This document shows positions 7,550 through 16,943 of a DNA stretch of 64,000 nucleotides, in pieces. Source of the DNA: Thiocapsa sp. (GTDB lineage Bacteria; Pseudomonadota; Gammaproteobacteria; Chromatiales; Chromatiaceae); the NCBI RefSeq assembly GCF_018399035.1, contig NZ_CP073760.1:2232001-2296000 (forward strand). The letters run 5' to 3'. Position 1 is the first letter of the stretch, and each line of letters starts with the position of its first letter. Under the pieces are notes generated by a model. That model searched no databases. It had not been told where the DNA came from and worked only from the letters and a program-made list of their open reading frames with translations. The translations under genes and the position numbers were made by a program.

Positions 7550-9031
7550 GGCTCTCCCGGAATTCAGGGAAAGCACTAAAACTTTTAAAAACAAACTTTG
7601 CAACTATTTTTACCGAACACGCCGGCCGAAAATATCGCTGGACGCGCCACGCCTTAAGCTCTTGTTTTACATTGCTGAGCGCGCGAAAACCCGATATCCG
7701 CACAGATCGAGGTACACTCTTTGGTACAGTCGGCGTAGGTTGCTCAAGCCATAGCACCGCCGTTTTAATACTTTGATCTTGTTGTTGAGACCTTCCACGA
7801 AACCGCTCGTGTGTCGCTCGGTAAAATAATTGGTGATCTCGTCCCAATGACGTCTCAACGTTTTCAGGAAGGATTGAAAACACGTCACCTCGGCGTTCTT
7901 GACCCGTCGCATCCAGCCACTGAGTTTGCGCTTGGCCTGACCTTTGGACAGGGGCATGTCGTAGACGTCGGTGAGGGCTTGGCCGAGGGCATGGGCTTGC
8001 GCGAGTTGCGGGGAATGGGCGAATAACCGGGCGCGGATCCGCCGTTCCTCGACGCTCAAGTCGGACTCGGACTTGCGCAGGATCCAATGGACGTTTTTGA
8101 GTCCGCCGTACTCGGCTTTCGACAGGTCGCGCTTGAGCCGGCGCAGTTCTTGTTTGCGCAACGTCTCGACGGCGTCGCGGTACAAGCGCGCGACGTGGAA
8201 GCGATCGGCGCAGATGGCGACGTGCTTGCCGAAGACGGCCTTGGCCGCACCGATGAAACCGCTGTACAGGTCGGTGCAGACGACGCGAACGGTGCGCTTC
8301 AAGGGTTTGGGGATGGTGCGCAAAAACGCCTCGACGGTCGCACGCTTGCGGTCTTTGAGCACGGCGAGGATGCTCGGGGTGTCCTCGACCCCGGCGCTGA
8401 CGATCACCACGAAGTTGCCGTGGCCTTTGGTCAAGGCGATCTCGTCGAGCCCGAGCACGGGCAACGCCGGAAGCGTCGCCCAATCGATCCCGCTCGGGAC
8501 GTACCGATCGAGGATGCCTTCGAGTTGTTCCGGGGTGATGGCGTCCTTGTGGCCGACGTCTTCGAGGGTGCTGTTGATCAAGGCACGCAGCAGGCTTTGT
8601 TCGAACGCACGGGTGAAGGCGCTGCGCGGGTCATACCAGTCCAACCGTTGGGTGGTGGTGGGATGGTCGTGGCAATACGGACAACGATAGCGTTTGGGCC
8701 GAATGAGGATCTCGGTGCGATGCTCGAAGATCGGCACATGGCGCAACCGCCGTTCCTGGCCGAGTCCGTGCGCCTCGGTGATGCGTCGGCCGCAGCGGTG
8801 ACACTGCGCGCCGTCTTCGGTGCCGTGCACATGAATCTCCAGCACATCGGCGTCCGTGATCTCGACGCGGTCGATGGCGATTTGCGGCACTCCGAGCAGG
8901 CGCAGGAGTTGGCTCTGGTCAATCATGGGCTTTCCATTGAGTTAAAGACGTTCGAATGGAAGTTTACCGAGATCGGTCGCGTAGGAAACTGATTTAGCTC
9001 AAGTTCGGGTTCCCTGAGATCCGGGAGAGCC
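7550..9031 (-). mobile_element. ISL3-family insertion sequence, complete
   Basis: The ends are GGCTCTCCCGGAATTCAGGG (7550 onward) and its near-perfect complement ending at 9031 (two mismatches in 22). One transposase gene fills the element. The flanking 8-mers (7542-7549 and 9032-9039) do not match, so the original target duplication is gone, consistent with a later deletion on one side. Confidence 0.9.
7667..8926 (-). CDS. ISL3-family transposase
   Basis: A 419-residue transposase. The N-terminus has the family's zinc-finger region (CHRCGRRITEAHGLG, later CPYCHDHP) and a helix-turn-helix. The catalytic domain shows the DDE acidic residues in LGLDEIALTKGHG, VCTDLYSGFIGAAK and the Glu in SGFVEGLNNKIK. 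The C-terminus GLSNLRRLYQRVYLDL is typical. The length is full and no frameshift is seen, so the element may still be active. It cuts and pastes its own element. It sits inside a fragmented FtsW/RodA gene and was probably the first or one of several insertions there. Confidence 0.95.
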   Translation of the reverse strand: MIDQSQLLRLLGVPQIAIDRVEITDADVLEIHVHGTEDGAQCHRCGRRITEAHGLGQERRLRHVPIFEHRTEILIRPKRYRCPYCHDHPTTTQRLDWYDPRSAFTRAFEQSLLRALINSTLEDVGHKDAITPEQLEGILDRYVPSGIDWATLPALPVLGLDEIALTKGHGNFVVIVSAGVEDTPSILAVLKDRKRATVEAFLRTIPKPLKRTVRVVCTDLYSGFIGAAKAVFGKHVAICADRFHVARLYRDAVETLRKQELRRLKRDLSKAEYGGLKNVHWILRKSESDLSVEERRIRARLFAHSPQLAQAHALGQALTDVYDMPLSKGQAKRKLSGWMRRVKNAEVTCFQSFLKTLRRHWDEITNYFTERHTSGFVEGLNNKIKVLKRRCYGLSNLRRLYQRVYLDLCGYRVFARSAM

Positions 9032-9049
9032 CCGAGAGAGGCACCTCGG

Positions 9050-9108
9050 TTGTTATCCCCTACTTTTTTTGCCTATAATCTTGATTGCTCGTCTCAGTCA
9101 AGACGAGC
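9050..9108 (+). promoter_or_regulatory. Sigma-70-like promoter and leader hairpin
   Basis: TTGTTA (9050-9055), an 18-base spacer and a perfect TATAAT (9074-9079) are followed by GCTCGTCT-CAGTCA-AGACGAGC (9087-9108). The hairpin would fall at or just after the transcript start of the gene at 9153. Confidence 0.65.
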
Positions 9109-9152
9109 AGGTTCCGTAAGGATTTCGTTAATATAATGTGGAGTCTGTAGCA

Positions 9153-9956
9153 ATGATTACCAAAATGAGTTGGAAGGCAACTATTCGTGGCATGCAAATG
9201 ATCCTGGCCATCGCAGCACTCGGTGTCGCGGCGTTTCCCGTTTGGGCAGGAACGAACACTTGTGATTCTTCTGGAGCCCAGGGCGAAAAGATCGGGATAG
9301 TGAACCCAAGCACCGGCGATGCGAAGGATGTTGGGCCAGGGCTGCCGCCAGGCACTCGTGTGACGTCGGATATCGACGGCGGCGACGGCTGCGTATTTCC
9401 GGGGTCACTGGGGACTATCGACTGCTACGATGCGGCGGATCCGATTTTACCGTACCGCGTCATCTGGGATGATGGCTGTGGTGCCTATCAGTGTTGGACC
9501 GGCTGCAATCCACAATGCTCAACGAGCTGGTGGGTTGGCTTCGGTGACATCTCGGAAGCGGGCGGCTCGTGGCCTGCTGCCGCCTATACCAGGATCGAGG
9601 TCTTCGGCGGCAACCTCACCACGCTTCGGCAGTATCGCGACGAGGTTCTGAACGCCACGCAGGAAGGGCAAGACCTGGTCTCCCGCCTCTATGACAACCA
9701 GTACGAAGTCGCCGCGGCCATCCTGAGTCATCGCGGCCTCGCGATCAGCACCGCACGCCTCGTCAAGGGCCTGCTCCCCGAGGTGCGGGCCATCCTGGAT
9801 GGGGGCACGGGTGAACTCACGCCGACAATGCAGGCACAGGCACTTGCCCTCCTTGCAGCATATGACGAGAACGCAAGCCCAACCCTACACGCCTTGATCG
9901 CCGACATCACTTCTGTGTTGGCCGACCCCAAGGCGATGGAGGTCTTCGGATTCTAG
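9153..9956 (+). CDS. Secreted Cys-rich protein with C-terminal helical domain
   Basis: A 267-residue protein with a clear signal peptide ending VWA (about residue 32). Residues 33-140 are rich in Cys, Gly and Trp (CWTGCNPQCSTSWWVGFG), suggesting disulfides. Residues about 145-267 form a helical domain (TLRQYRDEVLNATQEGQDLVSRLY ... VFGF) that is clearly homologous to the C-terminus of the neighbouring protease at 10158-11999. GGAG nine bases before the ATG at 9153 supports this start over the GTG at 9138. I know no function. The shared domain resembles the region after the CFI box in CFI-box-CTERM proteins, but the CFI box itself is absent. A terminator follows at 10007. Confidence 0.8.
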   Translation: MITKMSWKATIRGMQMILAIAALGVAAFPVWAGTNTCDSSGAQGEKIGIVNPSTGDAKDVGPGLPPGTRVTSDIDGGDGCVFPGSLGTIDCYDAADPILPYRVIWDDGCGAYQCWTGCNPQCSTSWWVGFGDISEAGGSWPAAAYTRIEVFGGNLTTLRQYRDEVLNATQEGQDLVSRLYDNQYEVAAAILSHRGLAISTARLVKGLLPEVRAILDGGTGELTPTMQAQALALLAAYDENASPTLHALIADITSVLADPKAMEVFGF

Positions 9957-10006
9957 TGCTCGTCCGACAGAGATAGCTAGGATCATTCCCCCCATCCCCC
10001 GAGCGC

Positions 10007-10057
10007 AAGCGTCTCCCCCCATCGCCCTTTCGTGAAACAGGGGGAGACGCTTTTTTC
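10007..10057 (+). terminator. Strong rho-independent terminator
   Basis: AAGCGTCTCCCCC pairs with GGGGGAGACGCTT, followed by TTTTTT. It ends the transcript of the gene at 9153-9956 and separates it from the protease gene, whose frame happens to be open back to 10032 inside this hairpin. Confidence 0.88.
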
Positions 10058-10157
10058 TTGCGACGGAGGTCTGCCCCATCGCGTGCTCATCTCCGCCTAC
10101 CGGTTCGTGCGAGACCGAAACGGGGTGGAGGACGGCCCGCAGTGTCTGGAGAACCCC

Positions 10158-11999
10158 ATGAGACGCAATCGACAGAACGGCAGGTTGGTGTATCTGCGAC
10201 CCGTTGACGAGAACGATGGACAGGTAAATTCACATTCCCCGCGGCGGCGCACGCGTTATCGACACATTTGGGCCGTCGGACTCTTGCTTCTGGTCACGAC
10301 CATGTCGGCTATGGCTCGGCAAGGCGAGCCTCCAAGGAGCCAGATCGCCGAGCTAACGCCGCTCACCGCGGTTCCCGCCTATGCGCTTCCTGCGGTCGAC
10401 ACCTCGAGACTCATTCAACAGGATGAGGCACGAGCACAGCCCGGACCGCTGCGCGTCGCAGTGCCGGTACCAGTAAGGGTCACACCTGATACACACGGGT
10501 TATGGGAGACTTCGGGAGACGGAACCCAGGTTTGGCGTTTGCGTTTCGAGGCACCCGGTGCCACGGATCTGAATTTCGGATTCACACGCTTTCGGCTCCC
10601 CGCAGGCGCTAGGCTTTATGTTGTGAGCGAAGCAACCGGCTACTACGAAGGTCCGTATACCGATGCAGACAATCTGCCGCACTTCCAGCTTTGGACGCCA
10701 GTCGTGCCCGGCGAGGCTGCGTTCATCGAGGTGGAGCTGCCTTCGGACTCGAATCGACGCGCATTGGATCTTCGCTTGGAGCAGGTCGGTACCGGCTACC
10801 GTGATTTCTTTGGAAGGGGTGGTCGACCGAACACTGGCGAAAAACAGGGCTCCTGCAACATTGATGTCATCTGCCCCGAGGGAGATCCATGGCGCGACGA
10901 GATTCGCAGCGTGGCGCGAATCCTGATCTCCGGGAGTGCCCTCTGCACGGCCACCCTGATCATGGATGAACCTGGCAGCTTTCGCCCCTATCTGTTATCC
11001 GCCGCACATTGCGGCATTACAGAAAGTGCCGCACCCACGGTCGTCGCCTACTGGAACTTCGAGTCTCCGCGTTGTGGCCAGCTATCGGGCGGAAGTCTTT
11101 CGGACAACCAAACAGGATCAACTTTTCGCGCTCGCCGAACCGACGTGGATATGAGTATCGTCGAGCTTGACGAGATGCCTGCCCCATCATTTCGTGTCTA
11201 TTACGCGGGTTGGGATCGGTCGGGAGACGCTCCGGATGGAAGCGTGGCGATTCATCACCCCAGCGCCGATGAGAAGGCAATCACCTTCAACTTCGATCCG
11301 CTCACGACCGGCAACAGTTGCATCGGCGCCGGCAGGAACACGCACTGGTATATGGTTTGGGAGATGGGAACCACCGAGCCTGGCTCATCCGGCTCGGGGC
11401 TCTGGGATCCATCGACTCGGGGCCTCGTTGGCTTCCTCTCCGGCGGACTGGCTTCGTGCGCGAATCCGGGCGGCTACGATTGTTATGGCAAGCTCGGGAT
11501 GGCCTGGGATGGGACGGGCGCAGCCACGCGACTCAAAGACTGGCTCGATCCTAACGACACCGGGGTGACCTCGGTAGCCGGAGCGGATCCCACGTATCAA
11601 CCCCCTTGGCCAAAGAGAGCATATAGGCGAATTGCGCTGGATGGCGAAGGTTTGAGCGTGTTTCGCAACTATCGTGATAAGTTCTTGAACGCAAGCGAGC
11701 AAGGCCGCGACCTGGTTTCACGGTTGTACAGCGAGCAGTCCGAGATCGCCAGACTCCTGCTTACACATCCAAGCCTTGCCGAGCAGACAGCCGATGCAGT
11801 AACGGATGTGCTGCCTCTGGTTCAAGCAATCCTCGCCGGCGAGCATGTGTCTCTTCCGCCATCGACCCAGGCTGAATCGTTACAGCTTCTGACTGCGTTC
11901 GAAAAGATCTCAAGCCCCGCCCTCCGATCACTAATTGGTGATGCGAGGTCAATCCTGCAAGATGGCGATGCCTTGAGCACCTTCGGATTCACTCAATAA
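10158..11999 (+). CDS. Secreted trypsin-like serine protease (lysyl endopeptidase-like) with C-terminal domain
   Basis: A 613-residue protein with an N-terminal membrane/signal segment (HIWAVGLLLLVTTMSAMA, about residues 35-52), a pro-domain, and an S1-type protease domain. The catalytic triad is visible: His284 in SAAHCG, Asp331 in TDVDMSIVEL and Ser411 in EPGSSGSGLWD. This arrangement resembles Achromobacter protease I. Cys pairs such as GSCNIDVICPEG are typical of that group. Residues about 486-613 are a helical domain homologous to that of the upstream gene. I chose the ATG at 10158 because GGAG lies seven bases before it and the frame upstream crosses a terminator. It is probably a secreted digestive or competition enzyme; specificity is not proven. 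Confidence 0.88.
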   Translation: MRRNRQNGRLVYLRPVDENDGQVNSHSPRRRTRYRHIWAVGLLLLVTTMSAMARQGEPPRSQIAELTPLTAVPAYALPAVDTSRLIQQDEARAQPGPLRVAVPVPVRVTPDTHGLWETSGDGTQVWRLRFEAPGATDLNFGFTRFRLPAGARLYVVSEATGYYEGPYTDADNLPHFQLWTPVVPGEAAFIEVELPSDSNRRALDLRLEQVGTGYRDFFGRGGRPNTGEKQGSCNIDVICPEGDPWRDEIRSVARILISGSALCTATLIMDEPGSFRPYLLSAAHCGITESAAPTVVAYWNFESPRCGQLSGGSLSDNQTGSTFRARRTDVDMSIVELDEMPAPSFRVYYAGWDRSGDAPDGSVAIHHPSADEKAITFNFDPLTTGNSCIGAGRNTHWYMVWEMGTTEPGSSGSGLWDPSTRGLVGFLSGGLASCANPGGYDCYGKLGMAWDGTGAATRLKDWLDPNDTGVTSVAGADPTYQPPWPKRAYRRIALDGEGLSVFRNYRDKFLNASEQGRDLVSRLYSEQSEIARLLLTHPSLAEQTADAVTDVLPLVQAILAGEHVSLPPSTQAESLQLLTAFEKISSPALRSLIGDARSILQDGDALSTFGFTQ

Positions 12000-12446
12000 C
12001 AGCACGAAGAACTTGGCGGTGAATCGTGCGCTGGACAACCGGTGCACGGCATACAGCGGTGTGTTGTCCGTCATCGCCCCCATCTGCGAAGGCCGACGCC
12101 GCAGACAGCTTCGCACACCCTGCGAGCAATGGGGTCGATGACGCTGTGCCTATCGGAGCCAAGAGCAGCTGACCGCGCGATCCAGTCACATTCGACCCAA
12201 TCCACCGAAACGTAAAAGGCCAGTGATCGCTGGCCTTTTTCGTCTACGCCCTTCAAGGTCTCTGAGCGGGGTAGGTTTGGCCGACGAGACAGGCTTCAAG
12301 ATCAGATAGTTACGTCGACCCGTAGTAACTTCTCAAAAAGTAGCGGCAACAGTCGCATTGAGCTACGACAATAAGCTACCGTTCAGCACGCAATTCGACT
12401 CCTGACGTCCTCACCTGTCGAGCATGACCGACCCGAATCCACTGCC
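12000..12446. other. Spacer after the protease gene
   Basis: No gene was seen. It holds the terminator at 12214-12240. The last 60 bases lead into the IS66-like remnant. The start ATG at 12424 opens MTDPNPLP but stops after eight codons, consistent with a lost base in that transposase's first codons. Confidence 0.5.
12214..12240 (+). terminator. Rho-independent terminator
   Basis: AAAAGGCCAG-TGATCG-CTGGCCTTTT is followed by T. The stem is symmetrical with A/T runs on both sides and so could work in both directions. It lies about 215 bases after the protease stop. Confidence 0.75.
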
Positions 12447-14179
12447 GTGATTGGCGAAGCCGAGCGCACGCCGCTGGTCGAATCGTTGCTGGCGCGCATC
12501 GAGCAGCTGCTTGAAGAACAGCGCCGGCAGGCCGAACTCATCGGGCAGTTGCGCGACGAGATCGCGGTGCTCAAGGGCGAGAAGGCGAGACCGACATTCA
12601 AACCGAGCGGGATGGAGCAGCAGACCGAGCCCGAAACCTCCGAGGGTGCCGCCAACGGTGACACCGGGGCCGGTGACGGAACCGGTGGACCGTGCAAGCG
12701 AGCCGGATCGGCGAAGCGGTCCAAAACCGCGCAGCTCACCATCCATGAGAGCGTCGGGGTCCCCCCGGCGTGGAACTGCCGGCGGGATCGCGCTTCAAAG
12801 GCTACCGCGACTTCGTCGTTCAGGATCTGCGCATCGCCGCGCACAACACCCGGTATCGCCTGGAAGTGTGGCAAACCCCGGACGGGGAGCGACTCGTCGG
12901 GACGTTGCCGAGCGATCTGTATGGCGGTCACTTCGGTGCCGATCTGCGCTGCTACGTGCTCTACCAACACCATCACTGTCAGGTCACCCAGCCGTTGCTG
13001 CACGAACAATTGTGCGAGTGGGGCATCGACATCTCCGTGGGACAGATCGACGCCCTGCTCACCGGTCACACCGGCGCGTTCCTGGCCGAGAAGGACCAGT
13101 TGCTCACCACCGCCTTGGCGGTCAGTCGCTGGATCAGCGTGGATGATTCCGGTGCCCGGCATCAGGGCCGCAACGGCTATGTGACGCAGATCGGCAACGA
13201 CTGGTTCGCCTGGTTTGCCAGCACGGGCCTTGATCATCGTTTGGTCCAGCTGCTGATGATCCTTGCGTCCTCAGAGCTTCCAGCCCTGATTCTGTCAGGC
13301 CAAGATGGCCTGACGACGCATTCGGTGGCCGCTGTGGGCGAAGGGATGATCGAGGCCCCAGCACGTACAGCAAGAGCCGGATCAACTTCCTGCAATTATT
13401 GCAGGCCGGCGAGCGCTGCTACACCCTCAATGCCCATGCCTTGGAGTACTGGTGCGAGGAGGGCCTGCCCGCGGCACCGCGCCGGCAACTGCAAAGCCTG
13501 ACCACGATCATGGGCACGCCGGCTTGGGAGGCGCATCTGGACGCCCTCGGGATCACGAGCGTGCGCCATCGGCGCATCGCCACCGAGGGCGCCCTGCTGG
13601 GCGGACTGATTGAGCAGGGGTTCTCTCTGGATCTGGCGATCATCAGCGACGGCGCCGGACAGTTCGCGATCCTGCTGCATGCCCTGTGCTGGGTGCACGC
13701 CGAACGGCTGGTGCACAAGCTCATCCCCCTCAACGACCGCCAGCGTGCCGATCAAGCGCGGGTGCGCGGCGAGATTTGGGATCTCTATGCCGACCTCAAG
13801 GCCTATCGCCGCAACCCCGATCCGGCCCTGCGCCCCGGCCTGGAGGAGCGCTTCGAGACGATCTTCACCCAGCGCACCTCCTATATCACCCTCGACCGCA
13901 CCCTTAAGCGCCTGCATACCCACAAGAGCGAGCTGCTGTTGGTCCTCGAACGCCCCGATTTGGTTCTGCACACCAACGGCAGCGAAAGCGATATCCGCGG
14001 CTACGTAAAATGGCGAAAGATCAGCGGCGGCACCCGCAGCGATCTCGGCAAAGACTGTCGCGACGGCTTCGCCAGCTTGAAGAAGACCTGCCGTAACCCG
14101 GGGATCTCGTTTTGGGACTACCCGGGCGATCGCATCAAACAGCTCGGGACGGTTCCGCTGTTGCCCGACATCATCCGCG
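12447..14179 (+). pseudogene. IS66-like transposase, broken by frameshifts and a MITE
   Basis: Three overlapping frames make up one transposase. The first has a coiled-coil/leader part (VESLLARIEQLLEEQRRQAE). The second covers VELPAGSRFKGYRDFVVQD ... VSRWISVDDSGARHQGRNGY and GNDWFAWFAST. The third covers INFLQLLQAGERCYTLNAHA ... LAIISDGAGQF ... LHTNGSESDIRGYVKWRKIS. The first break lies in a run of six C at about 12760, where one extra C would restore the frame. The second is a 132-bp insertion at 13226-13357. The 3' end is cut by the DUF6399-type remnant at 14180. The family assignment is by overall pattern. Not functional. Confidence 0.85.
13226..13357. mobile_element. 132-bp MITE with terminal repeats like the DUF6399-type element
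   Basis: The ends are GGCCTTGATCATC and, inverted, GGCCTCGATCATC. It is flanked on both sides by CCAGCACG (13218-13225 and 13358-13365), an 8-bp target duplication. It carries no gene. Removing it and one CCAGCACG joins the transposase frame FAST-YSKSRINFLQLL exactly. The ends resemble those of the element at 53495-55410 (GGCCTTGTTCAT). Confidence 0.85.
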
Positions 14180-14939
14180 GGCCTTGTTCATTATCCCGGC
14201 CACCGCCCTCAGGCCGCGACCGGCATCAGATAGGGTAGTTTCGGCGGGCGCGGCCGTCGGCGTCGCGGTCGCGGCGGCAAGGGCACACGCAGGAGAAGCT
14301 CCTCGAACAGTGCGGGATGTGTCCGCCCGAAGAAGCGCTCGGCGGCGGTCGTGCCGTCGGGACGGCGGATGTGGAAGTTGTGCACGGCGGTGAGCGCGGC
14401 GAGCCTGCGGTCGCTCAAGCGATGACGCCCGTGATGATGCAGCGACAGTTGGCCGTTGCGTCCTTCCACACAGGAGCTGCTGCGTTGGAACAGATCGGCG
14501 CAAGCGCCGGCGACCTGTTCGACCCGAGCGCTGTCCTCGGGCGCGAGACGCTGCAGCGGATGATCGGCGCGCCGCAGGACGTCGAGCAACGCGGTACTCG
14601 CCGCCTGCACGCGGTGTCGGGTCTCGGCCGCGGTGCTGCGGGCGGCGACGCGCTCGAGGTAGATGCCGGGGATGAGCTGCTCGAGGACCGCCGCTTCCAG
14701 CTCCGGGGACAGTGCGAGGGCCTCGACCCTGGCGGTCACGGTGGCGAAGAAGAACGCGAGCGTGGCGAGCCACTGCACGGTCAGGCGCTCGGCCTTCATG
14801 ATGCGTTCGCGAGCGCGCTCGGGCAGCTCGGCGGCCTCGGCCAATCCCTTCAGGCGCGTCCAGACGTCGGTGAAGCGCGCCGCCACGCGCTCCACCGGCT
14901 GCGTCTGTCCATCCACCGGATCATACGGGTGATACAGCT
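14180..14939 (-). mobile_element. Truncated DUF6399-type insertion sequence (3' part)
   Basis: The sequence from GGCCTTGTTCATTATCCCGG at 14180 to 14939 is almost identical to 53495-54253. It includes the last 235 or so codons of the same transposase (frame 14209-14916 and upstream: PDGTTAAERFFGRTHPALFE near the end). It stops abruptly where the IS21-type end TGTCAATGGCC begins. It cannot move on its own. Confidence 0.92.
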
Positions 14940-15008
14940 GTCAATGGCCATGAGAACTGAACCGCTTTCGGCCACGAAAATTGACCCGCCCGGAGACCCG
15001 GACCAGCG

Positions 15009-15749
15009 TCAGTTTCCGATTTTCTGTTTCAGTCGATAGCTTTCTCCTCCGAGCATGAAGACGTGTGAGTGATGGATGAGACGGTCGACGATGGGCACGG
15101 CGACATTCTCGTCGCGGAAGAACTCGCCCCAGTTGGTGAAGTCCTTGTTGGTGGTGAGGATCACCGAGCGATACTCGTAGAGACCGTTGATGAGCTGGAA
15201 GAGGTTGTAGAGGCCCTGGCGGTTCATCGGCAGGTAGCCCAACTCGTCGATGATCAGCAGGTCGAACTTGAGCAGGCCGGCGATCTTCTTCTTCAGCTCC
15301 CCGCGCAGTTCGGTCAGCTCGAGGGTTTCCACCAGCCCCAGTGCCGTGGTGAAGAGCACCTTGTAGCCGGCCTCCAGGGCCTTCAGGCCGATGCCGACGG
15401 CCAGATGAGTCTTGCCCACGCCGGGCGGCCCGATGAAGACCAGATTGGCGCGCTCTTCGAGGAAGCGGAAGTCCAGCAACTGGCTGACCTGGCGTTTGGT
15501 GATGGTGGTCTGGTGGCGGTAGTCGAACTCCTCCAGGCGCTTGATCACGGGGATGCCGGCCTTGCGTAGGTTCGCGGCCAAGCGGTTGGTTTCGCGCCCC
15601 TGTAGCTCCAGGTCGACCAGTTGCTCCACCAGATCCAGATACGACAGGGCGTTGGCCTCGGCGGCGCTCAGCAACGCGGCCAGGCCATGAGCCAGATGGC
15701 CGCAGTTGAGGACACGGTATTTGTGCGCGACGGCATCAATGGAGGTCAT
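15009..15749 (-). CDS. istB: IS21-family helper ATPase IstB
   Basis: A 246-residue AAA+ ATPase that assists the IstA transposase in target capture. Walker A is GPPGVGKTHLA, Walker B is LLIIDELGYLP, and the sensor region is ILTTNKDFTNWGEFF followed by DRLIHHSHVFMLGGESYRLK. I chose the ATG at 15749 (MTSIDAVAHKY), which overlaps the 3' end of istA; the longer open frame upstream is istA in another phase. Length and motifs are complete, but the partner transposase is truncated. Confidence 0.93.
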   Translation of the reverse strand: MTSIDAVAHKYRVLNCGHLAHGLAALLSAAEANALSYLDLVEQLVDLELQGRETNRLAANLRKAGIPVIKRLEEFDYRHQTTITKRQVSQLLDFRFLEERANLVFIGPPGVGKTHLAVGIGLKALEAGYKVLFTTALGLVETLELTELRGELKKKIAGLLKFDLLIIDELGYLPMNRQGLYNLFQLINGLYEYRSVILTTNKDFTNWGEFFRDENVAVPIVDRLIHHSHVFMLGGESYRLKQKIGN

Positions 15750-16785
15750 GCGCGTCCTCCGGTGCAGAGCGCGTGGCAATGCCGGCGTAGCGTGCGAGCG
15801 GCGAGGACGTCGATGCGCCGGTGTCCGGCGGTGCGCTCGGCGGTGCTTCGGCGCAGCGCTCGGGATGCGCGCTGTAGGCATCCAGATAGGCGCGCAGCCG
15901 CGTGAAGCTCATGGCGGGTTTGTCGCATAGCGCGGCGACGAGGCCCGGATCCAGCGCCGGGTAGTCACTGAGGAGGCGTTTGACGCCCTGTAACTGATCT
16001 TTGTAGATCTTCGGCTCGGTGGCCTTGATCAGCGCGCACAGACGCGCTCCCGACGCCGCGCCCAAGCGCTGCGCGATGGCCGCCTCCAGGTCGGCGATCG
16101 CCACGGCGGGATCGCGGTAATGATGGGTGTTCTTGATGATCGCGCCCTTACCGGGAGCCAGCCCATGGCGGGCGATGACCGCGCCGCTGCCGGGGTCGCT
16201 GATCACCAGCTCCGCGTCGGTCTCCACGACGCCGACTCGGCTGCGCTGATAGGCCAGGGGGACGGAGTATTTGTTGGCCTTCCAGGCGATCAGGCCGGTC
16301 TTGTCGGCGTGCCGGGTGAGCGGTGCCTCGCCGGTGAGCTCCGCCACGCCGGGCGGGCTCAGGTAGGGCGCCATGTGCGCCTGTTCGGCGCGCGCATAGC
16401 GTTCGCGCGGCACCTCCCCGGTGGTGGCATGGGTGCGGGCATTGGCCGTCTCCTCCAGCCACTGCTGCAGGTAGGCGCCCACCTCGGCCCAACCCGCGAA
16501 GGTCTCGCCGTACAGACCGTTGGACTTGACGTATTTCACCCCGGCTTCGACCTTGCCCTTACTCTCGGGGTCATAGCCACGGCAGGCCCGGATCGCAAAA
16601 CCCGCACTCGCCGCATAGCGGGCGAAGCGTTCGTTGAGCGCCAGTTCGCGGCACTGCTCGTCGATCACCACCAGACGGGTCTGGTCATAGACACATTCGC
16701 GCGGACGCCCGCCAAACGCGCGGAAGGCCGCATCATGCATCCGAATCAGCTCGGCGGTGTCCCCCGGTGTCAGGATAGATGTCAC
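15736..16785 (-). pseudogene. istA: IS21-family transposase IstA, N-terminus missing
   Basis: The 349 codons begin within the catalytic core: AELIRMHDAAFRAFGGRPRE, VYDQTRLVVI, RGYDPESKGKVEAGVKYVK, then the C-terminal domain KANKYSVPLAYQRSRVGVVE and YRDPAVAIADLEAAIAQRLG. Full IstA is about 500 residues and has an N-terminal HTH plus the first catalytic Asp, both absent here. The break lies near 16785, next to the IS3-type element. It overlaps istB by 14 bases, as is normal for the family. Confidence 0.85.
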
Positions 16786-16840
16786 CTCCCCGTCGGAGAT
16801 TTTATGTAAGGATGGGGCATCATTGTTGTCGAGGGACTAG

Positions 16841-16905
16841 GCGCGGGCTGGCGGTCAACGGGAAGGAGCCCGTAGGGCGACTGGACGTTGACCGCCAGCC
16901 CGCGC
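16841..16905. repeat. Perfect 19-bp inverted repeat
   Basis: The arms at 16841-16859 (GCGCGGGCTGGCGGTCAAC) and 16887-16905 are exact complements with a 27-base loop. They lie 39 bases before the IS3-type orfA and may be part of the element's regulatory region. Confidence 0.7.
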
Positions 16906-16943
16906 GGCGCAAGCCCCCGACGACGCGCAACAGGCATTCATTC

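Larger units (their letters stand above)
14940..16785 (-). mobile_element. IS21-family insertion sequence, 5'-truncated
   Basis: The end TGTCAATGGCCATGAGAACT at 14940 is a typical IS21-family terminus and is placed downstream of istB. istA is missing its first third, and the other terminus is not recognisable; an IS3-type element starts nearby. The element therefore looks dead. Confidence 0.8.

Noticed and set aside
10032..10157. Longer N-terminus for the protease starting at 10032
   Set aside because: That start lies inside a strong terminator hairpin and lacks a ribosome site; 10158 has both a ribosome site and a sensible signal segment.
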